Positions 12,181 through 24,059 of a DNA stretch of 64,000 nt are shown here, one piece after another; the stretch's first letter is position 1, and every line of letters begins with the position of its first letter. The stretch comes from Coriaria nepalensis. Lineage: Eukaryota > Streptophyta > Magnoliopsida > Cucurbitales > Coriariaceae. The notes under the pieces are model-generated. The model saw only the letters and a list, made by a program, of their open reading frames with translations, was not told the origin of the DNA and did no database searches. The stretch is from contig CP114498.1 in assembly GCA_027186245.1 (NCBI GenBank), positions 6,393,501 to 6,457,500 on the forward strand, given 5' to 3'. The translations under genes were made by a program, and so were the position numbers.

Positions 12181-12443
12181 ATAAGACAAGATAAAGGTAA
12201 ACACAACTATCAAGATAGTGTACAGAGAGATAATTTATGCCCTCTAGACAATGTAGAGGAGGATCAAGTACAAACAACCACCCTTCGACATTTACTCCCA
12301 GTACCGGATGGCGTACGCGCCGCATGACCAAAAAATAGAAAATAGGTGTGAATAGTAGAAAAATAAAGATGCGCATGAAAATATAGATAAAGAAGTATAA
12401 TACCTGAGTGGTAGTAAGAACGACCTAAGCATCAGAATCACCA

Positions 12444-12725
12444 TCAGATGGAATGCCAACTAGAGCCAAATCTGCTAAGATTCTTTGACGGAGATCGGCA
12501 ATCTAGCTCGACTTCCGAACTATAAAGCCGCAAAGTTAGTCGCAAAATGGTGAAAACCGTAGAAGGAGAATAAAAAAGAATTATTGAAAATATACCTGCA
12601 GTAGGACGAGCTAAAGTCCTTTGAGACGGTCCTGATGACAGAGCCCTCACAGAAACCGAAGAAGCAGCAAGATCGATAATCTCATCATAAAGATGGCTAA
12701 AGCAATAGCTACCAAGTAGCTCCAC
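12444..12725 (-). pseudogene. Possible upstream part of the antisense retroelement ORF
   Basis: A 93-codon open minus-strand segment lies upstream of, and in the same direction as, the antisense coiled-coil frame at 11521-12180. It shows no recognised domain. The sequence between the two is frameshifted (12152-12376 is open in another frame). It may be the N-terminal half of the same decayed ORF. Confidence 0.25.
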
Positions 12726-13844
12726 AAGGTTGAAAAGAAGGCCAACACTGGCGCACTCGGTGCCCGCTCATAGGACATCTGAAACTAGGATAGTTAGAAC
12801 TCCATGGCCTCAACGACATCAGTCAACTCTAAAATCTCTATGAACACCCGATGCTAGGAAAGGTCGGTGATGACCAGAAAGGTCAACGGAAGAGGGATGT
12901 GTTGAATGAACTCAAGCTATTTGACGATAATAATAAAATATTTTTAAAAGTGATTGAGAGCTAATCTCCAAAATTTGGAGACTAAAAAATATCCATATAA
13001 TAATCATTAGATCTTAAAAATAATGATCTAACTATTATAATTTTATTAAATTTTAACCATTAAATTAAATTATCTGAAAATATAATAATAATCAAGATCT
13101 CTAAATTTTCCTCCGAACTCGCTTACCCGCTTGATTAGTAACTATCCCCTATTAACTCATGTATGTTTAGTGGCTATCGTGTTTGCTAAGAGATCTCCGG
13201 ACGACACTTGGCAGTTCTGTTTTGATGTCTCTACAGAGTTTTATAACGAAATTTCAGGAAAAAAAAATTGAAAAACCAGAAAGAGGGGACAGAAAATTTA
13301 AATAAAGAACATAAAAAGAAGTACAAGCGGAGAGTCATTAACAACTTCACACCAACATTCTACTCGTCGGATAAGGACAGCTTTGTTGTTTAGCATGTGA
13401 CTGATCAAATAATCCACATAAAAGTGTGAGATAAACCGAATAACACACTAAATCTTAGCTAAGATATGGAGCTGTCCGAATGTTGGTTAGCGATTCGTCA
13501 AATTATAATATTTTATTCTTCAGTTAAGGCCATCCCATTATTAAACTAAATTAGTAATACCCAACAATAATACCTACCCTGAGCCTTTTATACATTAAAC
13601 ATCACGTGCGAGTGAGTACCATCAAAAGTCATCTTCAAAAACCACCCATATCGTGCGCCTTCTTTTAGTCACAGCTTGGAAATTGAAGACTATAATTTGA
13701 AGAAAAAAAGAACGAAGTATCCAATTAATGAAAGAATATGCATTAAGATCTAACAGCTTGCCCACTTGCCCACCTGAGTTTACTACTAATTGTTAAAATA
13801 AGAAGGAAAAATTATATAAATAAATGAAATCCCGTGGAATTTGG
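12726..13844. other. Spacer between gypsy remnant and TMK gene
   Basis: The left part may still be retroelement-derived. Bases 12960-13110 are very AT-rich and include a short inverted repeat (TCTCCAAAATTTGGAGA). The 3' UTR of the TMK gene should lie just right of 13800. No gene is seen. Confidence 0.5.
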
Positions 13845-16800
13845 TCAACGACAATCCGTTGAGTCTAACGACTCCGTAAAACCGGAAGGTTTTGAAGGGA
13901 TGCTTGAATGAGTTTGAAAGAAGGAATCGTCATTAAACATGGTGGAAGTACCTTCTTCACTAGCTTGCCATCTTTGAAGAGCTTGAGGAAGGCTCATATG
14001 CATGTTGATAGCATAGTTTTCTTCCTCTTCTTGGCTAGTAGGTTTCCATTGATCAACAAGGGGACCCAAGATGTTAACTGCATGACCCATATCGGGTCTC
14101 TGGTAGGGTTCCCGAGCGGTGCAATAACCTGCCAGCTCAGCAACCTTGCATATGCTCTCAAGGGTTTCTTTGTCGGGCTTGAGAGTTTCATCAATAGCCT
14201 TTGGAATGTTTTCCTTGTTGGTCAAAACCCGACGAAACCATGTCACTAGTTGAGCCCTCTCGTGTGGGACTGTGTCGTCTAATGCCTTACGGCCCGTGAT
14301 TAGCTCCATCAAGATCACTCCAAATGCATAAACGTCAACTTTTGTAGTCACTCTTCCGGTTGCTGTATGTGATAGAGAAGAGTAATTCATTACAAAATAA
14401 ATAAATAATCTCAATCAAGAACATCTAAAGCCTTACCCAAAATATATTAGTCACAAAAGAATAAACCATAATCATTGTAGATTTCCATAGAGAGGAGCAT
14501 GGCCAAGGATCAAAATCGTAGTAACACCTAAACTGAGAAATGGGCTTTCTACGGTGTGAACAAAACAGACAGATCAAACTTCAAGGGAAATGTAGGCGTA
14601 TATCAAAACTATATAGTCTTAGAAGCTTGTTTTCCTACCTACCATAATTAGTTCAAGTAAAAATAACGAAAAAGGAAAGTGTGAAATGCTATGCTTACCG
14701 GCATATTCAGGAGCAAGGTATCCAAATGTTCCAGCCAGCTTGGTCTCTAAAGAGTATTTCCCATCAGGCGCGTGTTTAACCAATCCAAAATCAGCAACTT
14801 TAGCTCTCATATCATCACCAAGAAGAATATTCGAAGGCTTCAAATCTCTGTGAATGAAACTCTGTTGAGCTAAACTATGCAGGTACTCGACCCCTCTACC
14901 TACATCCAATGCAATAATAATCCTCTGCCTCCAAGTAAGAGGTGCGTATCCATTCTCAGCCCAATCAAACAAATGTTGAGTCAAGGTCCCTTGAGGCATG
15001 TACTCATAAACCAAAATTCTCTCATTTCCATTAATGCAGTACCCTAAAAGAGCAACTAAATGCCTATGCCTAACCTTGGTAAGAACGGCAATTTCTGCTT
15101 GGAATTCATTCAATCCTTTTGTACTTGCTGCCATAGATTCCATCCTCTTTACAGCAATTTTAGTCCCATCATGTAATTCCCCTTTGTAAACCACTCCAAA
15201 TCCTCCCCTTCCCAAGATGTTATGTTCGCTAAAATCATTAGTCACTTCCTTCAACACCTGGATCGAAATAGTTACATTTCCACCCTCGAAAACATTGATA
15301 TTACCATGGTCGCCACTGGTTTGACTATGTAACTCACTTGGAACCCCTTCGTTGCTTTTTACAGTAGTGCTCTGAATTTTACTCCTAATATTTTCCTTCT
15401 CATTCTTTTTGAGATTTTTCACTACCCAATGTTTTTTATTTCGGTTCTTCACATAACATTTGAACACTACAAACAACATGACAGCAACAAACACAATAAC
15501 AGAAATAACTACTCCAGCAATCATACCAGGAGACACCGACGAAACACTGGACGATCCAGACTGGCCCTTACTAGACCCGTTAGTATTCGAATTGTCCCCA
15601 CTTCCAGGGCTCAAGACTGTCCCAAGTAAGGGATTACCACTAGTTGTTAACTGTACAGTAGATGAAAATTTTGGTACTATTCCACTAAGATTGTTATTAG
15701 AAACATCAAGAACAGCAAGTAGGGGCAAGGTGGTCAAGCTATCAGGTATAGAACCAGTCAAATTATTATCATTAAGACGCAAATTCTTCAACGACGTCAG
15801 ATTCGCAAAAGATGGAGAAATCGTTCCTTCTAAACGCTGCTTTCCCATATTAATACTAGAAACGCTATTATTCAAGCAAGTAATAAAACTCCATTTGCAT
15901 GCACTATTACCTGTCCAAGAATCGGCAAGCGAAACTGGATACCCAAAAGATCCAGCAACCTCAAGCAAAGTCGTAACTTGAGCATCACAAGGCCCTGTTG
16001 TGGTCTTGCAGAAGCTGTTAGTACCGTCAACAATGGCGGTGACTTTTGATCCAAACACAGGCAGAGGGCCTTGCAGCTTGTTGTTTGCCAAAGACACGTT
16101 TTGCAAGCTAGAGAGTTGGATTAACGATTGCGGCACGATTCCAGTAATTTGATTATCACGAAGCTGAAGATCAAACAGGTTCTCGCATTTTGATAAGTCT
16201 GGAATCTGACCAGTGAATAGATTCTTCTGGAGCCAAACTTGTGATAATTGGGTCATTGATGATAAAACTCCGATCGAGCCAGATAAGCCGATAAGCTGAT
16301 TGTTGAGCCAGAGATTCTGAATATTTGAACGAGCCAGGGACGGAGGGAGGGGCCCAGTAAGATTGTTGTAAGAAAGGCGAAGAGCTTGTAAGCTGGTGAA
16401 TGAATCAAAGAAATCCGGTATGGGCCCGAAGACGTTGGCGTTTCCGATATACAGAGTTTCGAGACTGGCCGAGTGAGTCAACACAGTCGGAATCGTCCAG
16501 GGAGCGAGATTTAAGTTCTGGGTCAAGCTTAAGGTCTGCAAGCTCGTAAGGCCTTGGAAGCAATTGGAGGGGATTAAAGTGAAGTTGTTGTTGTCGAGGT
16601 AAAGCGTTTGGAGTGAGGAGAGGTTAGAGAGAGAAGGTAGAGGGCCAGATAGAGAGTTCTTCTGGAGAGCCAGGGAGGTGAGCTGTGAGAGAGAGTTGAG
16701 ATCGGCCGGAAGTGTGCCGGAGAGCGACTGAGAATCCAGCTTGAGGGAGATCACGCGGTTCGAGGAGTCGCAGGTGATGCCGCTCCATTTGCAGTATCCC

Positions 16801-16964
16801 CCGTTAGTGGCGGTAGATTTCCAGTCGCTAGGCTTGGGTGCAAGCGCCGCCGCCAGCTTGGCCATGATGTCGGCATCATCGGCCGCTACGGCGGACAGGA
16901 TGGTGAGGAGAGACAAGATAATGAGTGTAGAGCGAGAAAGAGAGGAGGATCTTAGCCGACCCAT
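13845..16964 (-). CDS. TMK1: TMK-type leucine-rich-repeat receptor-like kinase
   Basis: This gene encodes a plasma-membrane receptor kinase; TMKs act in auxin cell-surface signalling and cell expansion. Two exons, 16964-14699 and 14362-13845, join across a GT-AG intron (TATGCCG|GTAAGC ... ACAG|CAACC) to give 927 residues, the usual TMK size. Parts in order: signal peptide (LIILSLLTILSAVAA), first LRR block with flanking Cys motif (YCKWSGITC), a non-LRR island with paired Cys (FCKTTTGPCD, then CKWSFITC), a second short LRR block, a Ser/Gly-rich linker, one transmembrane helix (MIAGVVISVIVFVAVMLFVV) and the kinase. The kinase has GRGGFGVVYKG, AVKRME (catalytic Lys), HRDLKPSNILL (RD type), DFGLVKHAPD and AGTFGYLAPEYA; the splice gives EYAATGRVTTKVDVYAFGV. 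No break is seen. The symbol marks family similarity; which TMK paralogue it is cannot be settled here. Confidence 0.93.
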
Positions 16965-18913
16965 TACTCTCCGTAGAAGGAGAGATTTCAGGATTTGATG
17001 TGTCTCTCTGTTCGTTTCTTTCCTTCTTTTTATTTTTATTTTTTATTTTTTAAGAGAGAGTAAGGAAGGTTGCCAGAAATTTAATTTAATTTTTAATTTT
17101 TTTTTAAGTTGGAGAAAAAAGAAAAGAAAAGAAGCGAATATTTTAAATGGATTTATTCTAATTAATAAATTAAATTTAAATACGTCTCATTGGAATAAAT
17201 CCATTTCATACCTTATAATAATTTTCTTAAAGATTTTATATTTAATTATTATTAATTATATAAAAATGATTTTACAGAGAATTGTAATTTAAAAAAAAAA
17301 AAAAAAAAAGGAACGGATATGGTATGTGGGCCATGAGGTGGAAGAGGCCCGCACACATGGCCCATGGAATATATGTTGCTGTAAATGACTGGAGATACAG
17401 TTGGCATTGCGTGCAGTGCAGTTGCATGTAGAACGTCGTTGTCTGATACTGACGCTTTTATTTTCTGTATGTCCTTTGCGGCTTCCAGGATTCATTTTGC
17501 TGGTTGGTTTAACGGCAAGAGTTTGATATTGGGCTGGAAAGCCCAAGCCCAAACATGTGTATTTAAGTGGAAGTGAAGATCGTAAGCTCAACCGAAAGAA
17601 GCACGTACAGCCCAATAACGAATCGATCCATCATTCATGTAGTGGTAAAAGTAAAACCATGAGCATATTATATGTAGCTTTATTAGGAGCATAGTATTGA
17701 TCTTTACTGTTTTTACTGTTCAGTAATAAAATCGGATTCGAAGTGTAAAAATTCATGACTCGTGTGAGCTGTAGGGAAAGAAGTAAAGCAAAAGGCAGAA
17801 TAGGGTGCTTTACAAAAAAAAGAGCAAACACATTTACAGGTGATACACACAATCTAACATCAGGAAAAGTGTAATGTTCGTTTTGCTCTTCAATTCAGCA
17901 AAATTATTGTGTGCATGGTTGTAGGAATCATGATGCTTTCGTTAAGTTCTTCGTTTGATGATAACAAAAAACATGTAATTAATTTATAAAAAAATATTTT
18001 TTTTTCAATGGGTCGGATCCTTTTGGGATTTCAATCCATGTTCTTATTATTATTATTATCTTTTTTTTTTTTTTTTAAAGAGTCAGGTTGGGGCTACAAC
18101 CCTCATTGCTCCCGCTCGTCCACCCCCCTCCCCTATATTGACTAATTAGGTACCCTATTCATGCTCACTGATTATGAAAACGAAATTTAAACTAGACAAA
18201 AATAAAGAAATGAAATCAACTAAATTGAAGAAAAAATAATTATTCTAGGTTAGAGAATCTGTTTTAGAACATGAAAGAGTGTTTTGTTGATAAGGATATC
18301 TTTTTGTTAGAAGTGTCAAATGACAAAATTATAATGCTGGAGTAAAATGAGGTTTCTATTACATCAGAATGCTTCTTCTTCACTATAATATTTACTTTAT
18401 TTATTATATTACAAGCTTATTTTGGAGTGTTATATTTGGTCATATTTTGGTTATTTATAAAAAAATATTATCAGTTTTTAAGTTTGATCAAGAAAAAAAA
18501 ATTCTTAATATTTATTTTGAATCCCTAAATTGCAATTGCCTAGCAAATCAAAGAACTTTCAAAATCCTAAATTCCATGTTTCCAACAAGAACTGGTATAG
18601 AAAATTTTTACGAAGATCGCTCTTGCCACACCCAAGTACATTTCGTCACCCATAGTTATTTGATTGACGAGAATGGTGACTCATATTCGCATCCATTCTT
18701 TACTTATGTTTTTGATACGCGTGGTAGATCATAGAGAATGGAGAGGAATAGGTGACTCTATGTATGGCATTAAGAGAATACAGCAGAGTTGTTGGAACAA
18801 CTGTTTACACATATTATTGAGAGAAAAAAAAATAGCAGTAGCACTTTTGGAAATGCTTACGCACGTTGCTATTAAGAGAAAAAAAGAAAAATAACATTCT
18901 GAAAGTTATTTTC
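16965..18913. other. Intergenic spacer, no gene seen
   Basis: This spacer holds the TMK 5' flank, with T/A-rich low-complexity sequence at 17020-17120, an A18 run at 17291-17309, a T-run at 18061-18076 and AT-rich spacer. The short open frames (17385-17576, 18369-18734) have no domain and no splice partners. Confidence 0.6.
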
Positions 18914-19036
18914 TTCACTACGAGTACAAGTATTGTTATTAATGATCATGTTATTCACTATGAGTACAAGTATTGTTATTAATGATCATGTTATTCACTA
19001 TGAGTACAAGTATTGTTATTAATGATCATGTTATTC
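18914..19036. repeat. 41-bp tandem repeat, 3 copies
   Basis: Copies lie at 18914-18954, 18955-18995 and 18996-19036. The unit starts TTCACTAYGAGTACAAG and ends ATGATCATGTTAT. The copies differ at only one position (C/T in the first), so the array is recent. The unit contains the palindrome ATGATCAT. Confidence 0.95.
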
Positions 19037-19199
19037 TGAAAGAATTTGATGTTTTATTTCATTGTCATTTATAATATATATTTTTTCTTTATAATTAAAA
19101 ATCCCGTCAGGAAAAAGATTAAACTTTTGATTTTTTTTTTCTTTAACTCATTCTTGAATTCTCCATAAATTTGGATCAACCGCTTGAGAATCCTTCATC

Positions 19200-21930
19200 C
19201 CATCAGATTGCCTCTAGGCCAACCTTTTAATGCATCGCTATAGATCATAAACTTCACTTCCTTAGTAGGTATAATAAGAATAGGTGTACTAGTCAGTCTA
19301 TTTTTTATTTCTTGAAAGCTCCTTCACACTTTTTCGTCCACTCATACTTCATTTCCTTCTTAGTAAGAGTTGTGAGTGGCACAACGAGACAAGAAAATCC
19401 TTCTACAAATCTTCTGTAGTAACTTGCTGATCCAAAAAAACATCGAATCTTAGTGACAGTGGTAGGAGTTGACCGTTTTAGAATTGCTTCGATCTTTATA
19501 GGGTCCACTAAAATTCCTCTCCTAGACACAACATGTTCGATAAATTTTACCTCATCTAGCCCAAAACCTTTGAAACTTTGCATAGAGTTTATGCTTTTTC
19601 AATACCCGTAGTACAACTTCTAAATGGGGTTCATGCTTCTCTTTGGATTTGGAGTACACTAGTACATCGTCGATAAATACTATTACAAATTTATAAAATT
19701 TTTAAACACTCTATTCGTTAAATCCATAAATGCTGTTGGGACATTGGTCAATCCAAATGACATTACCAAGAACTCATAATGTCCGTAACGAATCCTAAAA
19801 GCTGTTTTTGGGATGTCTTCTTTCTTAAATTTCAATTGGTGATATCCCGATCGCAAATCGATCATTGAGAAATTAGTTGCCCCTTTCAATTAATCGAACA
19901 AATCGTCAATTCTTAGTCGGGGTATTTGTTCTTCAATGTCACTTTATTAAGTTCCCGATAGTCGATACATAATCTCATCGTTCCATCCTTCTTCTTTACA
20001 AACAAGACCGGTGCTCCCTAAGGGGAATGGCTTAATCATATAAATCCTCTCTCTAATAGCTCTTGTAGCTGAGTTTGTAACTCGTTGAGTTCTGTCAGTG
20101 CCATCCGATAAGGTGCCTTAGATATAAGCGACGTCCTTGGTACTAGTTCAATCTCAAATGTTATGACTAGGTCTGACTGTAGACACGATAGTTTCTCCAG
20201 GAATACTTCCATAAAATTCTTTACCACTATTACATTTTCTGGTCCAATCTTCATTTCTATCATTTGATCCACGACACTGGCTAGATAACCGACACAACCA
20301 CTATCTAGCCATTTCTTCGCTCTCATTGCTGAGATCACCCTTTTAGGTTGCCTTCTAAAGTCCCCTGCATACTCAAATCCTTCTTCACCATTCAATTTAA
20401 ACGTGACTCTTCAATCTCTACATACAATAGATGCATTATATTTTCCAAGGAAATCCATTCATAGGATAATGTCGTAATCATGTATGTCTATAATAACAAT
20501 GCATGCATACAATTTTTTTTTCAAAAATCAAAATTGGTAACACACGAAACTAGAAACTAGATAGCAGAATTTCCCTTGAGGGAAGGGTGATTCTAAAGGT
20601 TTGTCTCAATCTATCCTTATCTCTATCATATTTACTAGCAAAAGTATACGATGCAAAATAATTGGTTTCACTCGAAAAAAATAATACATAAGCATCTAAA
20701 TTTCCAACAGTAAGCTGGCCTGTTACCGTGCTCGAGATTTCTATCTCCAAATCATTTTTGGAGAACCCGAATATCCATCCATCTTTGATGCTCCCAGTCT
20801 ACCCTGATTGATTGTAGGGCCTTCAATCTAGGGTTGCATCATGTTGAGTCATGGCCCTTTAGCTCTTGGTGGATTGGGCTTCTTATCCTTAGTTGCTCGA
20901 TTGCGGCAGTCCCAAGCATAGTGACCTTCCTTTTCACAACTATAGCAGATATTTGTGCTCAATCTGCATTCTCGTAGGTGTTTCTTTCCGCATTTTGGCC
21001 AGTTGGGAAAAACACTTCTATCAGTAATGTTCACTTTCCCTTTTTGTTGATGGTTACCGCCAAATTTTATCTTCTTCTTATTGCTCATATACATCTTAGC
21101 CTGATCGATTGATTGTTGAGTCTATGATCCTTGACCTTTATGGAAATTTTCATTTCCCTTAATGAACTGTCTCTTGGAGTTCTTTCGTATCTCAAAGAAC
21201 TTGTTTCATCCCTCCTTAACCCAAGCTAAGCGATACTATGTCCGAAAGGCTCTTCCAACATATTCGGCTATGGTAATTGGAGGATTATCACCGCTATCAA
21301 TGATATGGCTAGTTATGGGTGAAACATCTCCATCAGTCTCTTAACCCGTTCTACCTTTGTAGGTACTAAGAAAGGGCATATTTGTGTTGGTTGATCAAAT
21401 TTTTGAATTGCCTCTATCACCGACATATTCTCTTGTTTGAGGTTAATAAACTCTGTCTGTTGAGCTGCCATAGCATCCCTATTATAATATTTCTTATTAA
21501 ACTCAATAATGAAGTCATCCCACACCATTTCTACAATATCCCGTCTAATTTTAACTGTCTCCCACCAATAATGGGCATCATTCTTGAACATATAGGTTGC
21601 ACACACGACTTTCTCTCTCTCCGTAAGGTCCATGAAATTCAAAATTGTTTAAATGGAGGACAACCACTCCTTAGCCACCAATGGATTCGTTAAACCCTCG
21701 AACTTCCCAAGTTTCATATGGTGGAAACACTCATAGAGTGGATCTTGTCGAATCTCTTGCATCATATGATTACCATGAGCATGTTCTCAAGGTGGTACAT
21801 CCTCTTGTAGTACCTCCAGCTCTAGTCTTCTTATCGGAATGCCTTCTTCACTGGTTTGTCATTATTCTATTTGTCTCCAGAAATTTTGGATTTCAGTGTG
21901 TTGCACTTCTAAACGTTGTTATAAGTTAGA
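19200..21930 (-). pseudogene. Ty3/gypsy gag-pol remnant (minus strand)
   Basis: Segments in coding order: gag (about 21642-21313, with MFKNDAHYWWETVKI and FNKKYYNRDA), a CCHC zinc knuckle (CYSCEKEGHYAWDC, about 20970), a protease region (20750-20550) whose active-site Asp-Ser/Thr-Gly is not visible (FSSETNYF where it should be), the RT N-terminal part (20395-20036), the RT core (19889-19683: [20 protein letters not shown] and [17 protein letters not shown]) and the RT thumb/RNase H start (19583-19305: RRGILVDPIKIEAI, SASYYRRFVEGFS). The family resembles plant chromovirus-type gypsy elements. Frameshifts separate the parts, and the rest of RNase H and the integrase are missing at the low-coordinate end. 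Confidence 0.85.
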
Positions 21931-22525
21931 AATTAATATTGCAAATTCATGTTTTTTCCCCTATACCTCGTGTATCAGGTTAGCTCGAGTAGATCTAGTT
22001 CTTATATTCTCATTTCTTATTCTACTGCTATGGCCCTAATGATGCTGCCACCAGTATTACTGTGATATATGGTCTTCTATGACCAATAATATATGAGATC
22101 AACGACTCTACTCAATCTACCCTGACCAGATCATATCTATGATTAGCGAACCTCCTCTCACTCGAACCTGATCGAATAAAAATCTATGTCGTCAACGACT
22201 CCGCTTAGTCTATCCTGACTAGGCAGCACCTCACTATAATGTTATGGTTAGGTCATGTTAAGCATCACACTAATCGATTAAAAACATACCATTTCTCTTT
22301 TAAACATCTCGTAACTTATGATCCTAACGTTTGGAAGAAGATATTTGTAACAACTCTCCAAGCATTATCTTGTATGATAACATATAATCATGAAATACAC
22401 TTATCAAGTGCAATAAATAGAACCTAAGAAACTTAATGCATTCACAAATCAAATCATTGTAATCCACAACTAATGGTACTTAAGAACTTGTTGCATTGGT
22501 GCGATGATGCGAGGTGCAATAGCAT

Positions 22526-22543
22526 GATTTGGCTCTGATATCA
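22526..22543 (-). other. Primer-binding site of the gypsy element (initiator Met tRNA type)
   Basis: On the minus strand TGATATCAGAGCC closely matches the usual plant PBS TGGTATCAGAGCC, complementary to the 3' end of initiator Met tRNA. It sits 2 nt from a terminus ending CTACTACA, so it marks the border between the 5' LTR and the internal region. Confidence 0.75.
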
Positions 22544-22545
22544 AC

Positions 22546-24050
22546 TGTAGTAGCATTCACAAACTTGCTATTCGGACCATTATACTACTAACTTTTCCTC
22601 GTTAAATCAAAGAAATATTTTTTTCCCACTAAGGACTTAATTTCAAGAATCCTTTCAAAACTTTCTTTTAATAAAAGGGTTTATTGCATCATAGCAAAAT
22701 CTATAATACCAAGGAAAAGAGTATGCTATTATGCTACTATTCAAGATGCACATCTCTAGTAGAAGATTTCAAAATATTTATACAAAGGTTTTCAAAATGT
22801 TGGGTAAGTCTTTGCGATGCACCACAATATTTATAACTATTAATAATATTAAAGCAGAAGTTTACAACGTAGCTATAGTTTTAGTACCACTACCTCATTC
22901 GCAATCATCACACTCTCTCGGTAAGTTTTTCAGGATAACTTACTCAATTTCTTACCCTTAGTGCCTACGACATGGAACGTAAGACGTGAGCTTTCGCTCA
23001 ATAAGTACAAACATAACCCACAAAATAATTTTAAATGCATATAATGTATGAAACATGTAATAAATAATAATCTTAAAACATGCATGTACTTTCTTACTTT
23101 TTCTTATATTAGGCACTATGTACATACCAGTTGAGCGCTCGACCAATGGAAGGAAGGGAGAGCAATTTGATCTGAACTTACCCATGGTCCTTGCATGCAT
23201 CGACATGTCTTAACATAACTTATCATAATCCCCTCTTTATTGGGCCTTAGTCCGCCATTCCTTCAAAGGTCGGTACGACACATCTTACTTTATCTCATTT
23301 CTTTATATCTTCATATACCTCTTAATTTCTTAACATGAAATATAAGGTGAACTTTGCATGATGCTCATGAGTGCATATGTTGTTTCAAGAATTTTCTATA
23401 ACAAAATCTATAACAATTATATCACTCATAATACTTAATCATTTCATGACTACAAATTAATTAATAACTTGAGTAACCATGCAATCATTAGAAACAACTC
23501 ATCACGTTTCAAAAATAATTTCTATGTTATAGTTGAGGTTTGTACTTACCTGTATTATGTGATTTCCCTTAAGCATTGGATACTTTACGAACACTAGGTC
23601 TGTTGTTCGCCTATACAATCAAGAATTTAACTTAGCTTAATAAAAGCTTAACTATCAATAAGCTTTTCTATTTAGCTAACTTATCTCACTATGTATTTCT
23701 CACTTATTTTGAGGAATGTAGTTCCAAATCTGTTCTTATCATAACTTATTTGATTATCATTTTTACCTTATGATTCAAGCCATTCTAGTTAACCCTTGAA
23801 AACATAATGTCTAGGCTAACTTGTTCTTAAATACGTAATAGAGGTTTGGATCTTTGTATCTCACAAGCCACAACTCTCATTGCTCTGGAATTTTGTTCGT
23901 ATTTATATACGCCTCATATGTGAGGTCTATAACCTTCCTTTAGCTCATTCAAGCATTTAACACATTTTTTACATCATTCATTCTAGCTGCACAATTTCAA
24001 TTTCCTTCTGTTTGTTTTTCCACACTTGGAAAATAGTTGACTTACCACCT
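22546..24050 (-). mobile_element. Probable 5' LTR of the minus-strand gypsy element
   Basis: The inner border is set by the PBS (LTR end ...CTACTACA on the minus strand). A TATA box (TATATAAATA on the minus strand, about 23896-23906) fits an LTR promoter reading toward gag. The outer border is not resolved: a copia element abuts near 24060, so the length (about 1.5 kb) is an estimate. No matching 3' LTR was found. Confidence 0.5.
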
Positions 24051-24059
24051 GGTTCAAAA

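Noticed and set aside
15460..15981. 173-codon plus-strand frame within the TMK gene
   Set aside because: It is the antisense shadow of the TMK linker and LRR coding sequence and has no domain.
17289..17852. Small open frames between the TMK gene and 18 kb
   Set aside because: No domain, homopolymer at one end, no splice structure.
18914..19036. CRISPR-like direct repeats
   Set aside because: Repeats are directly adjacent without spacers, and the genome is a plant.
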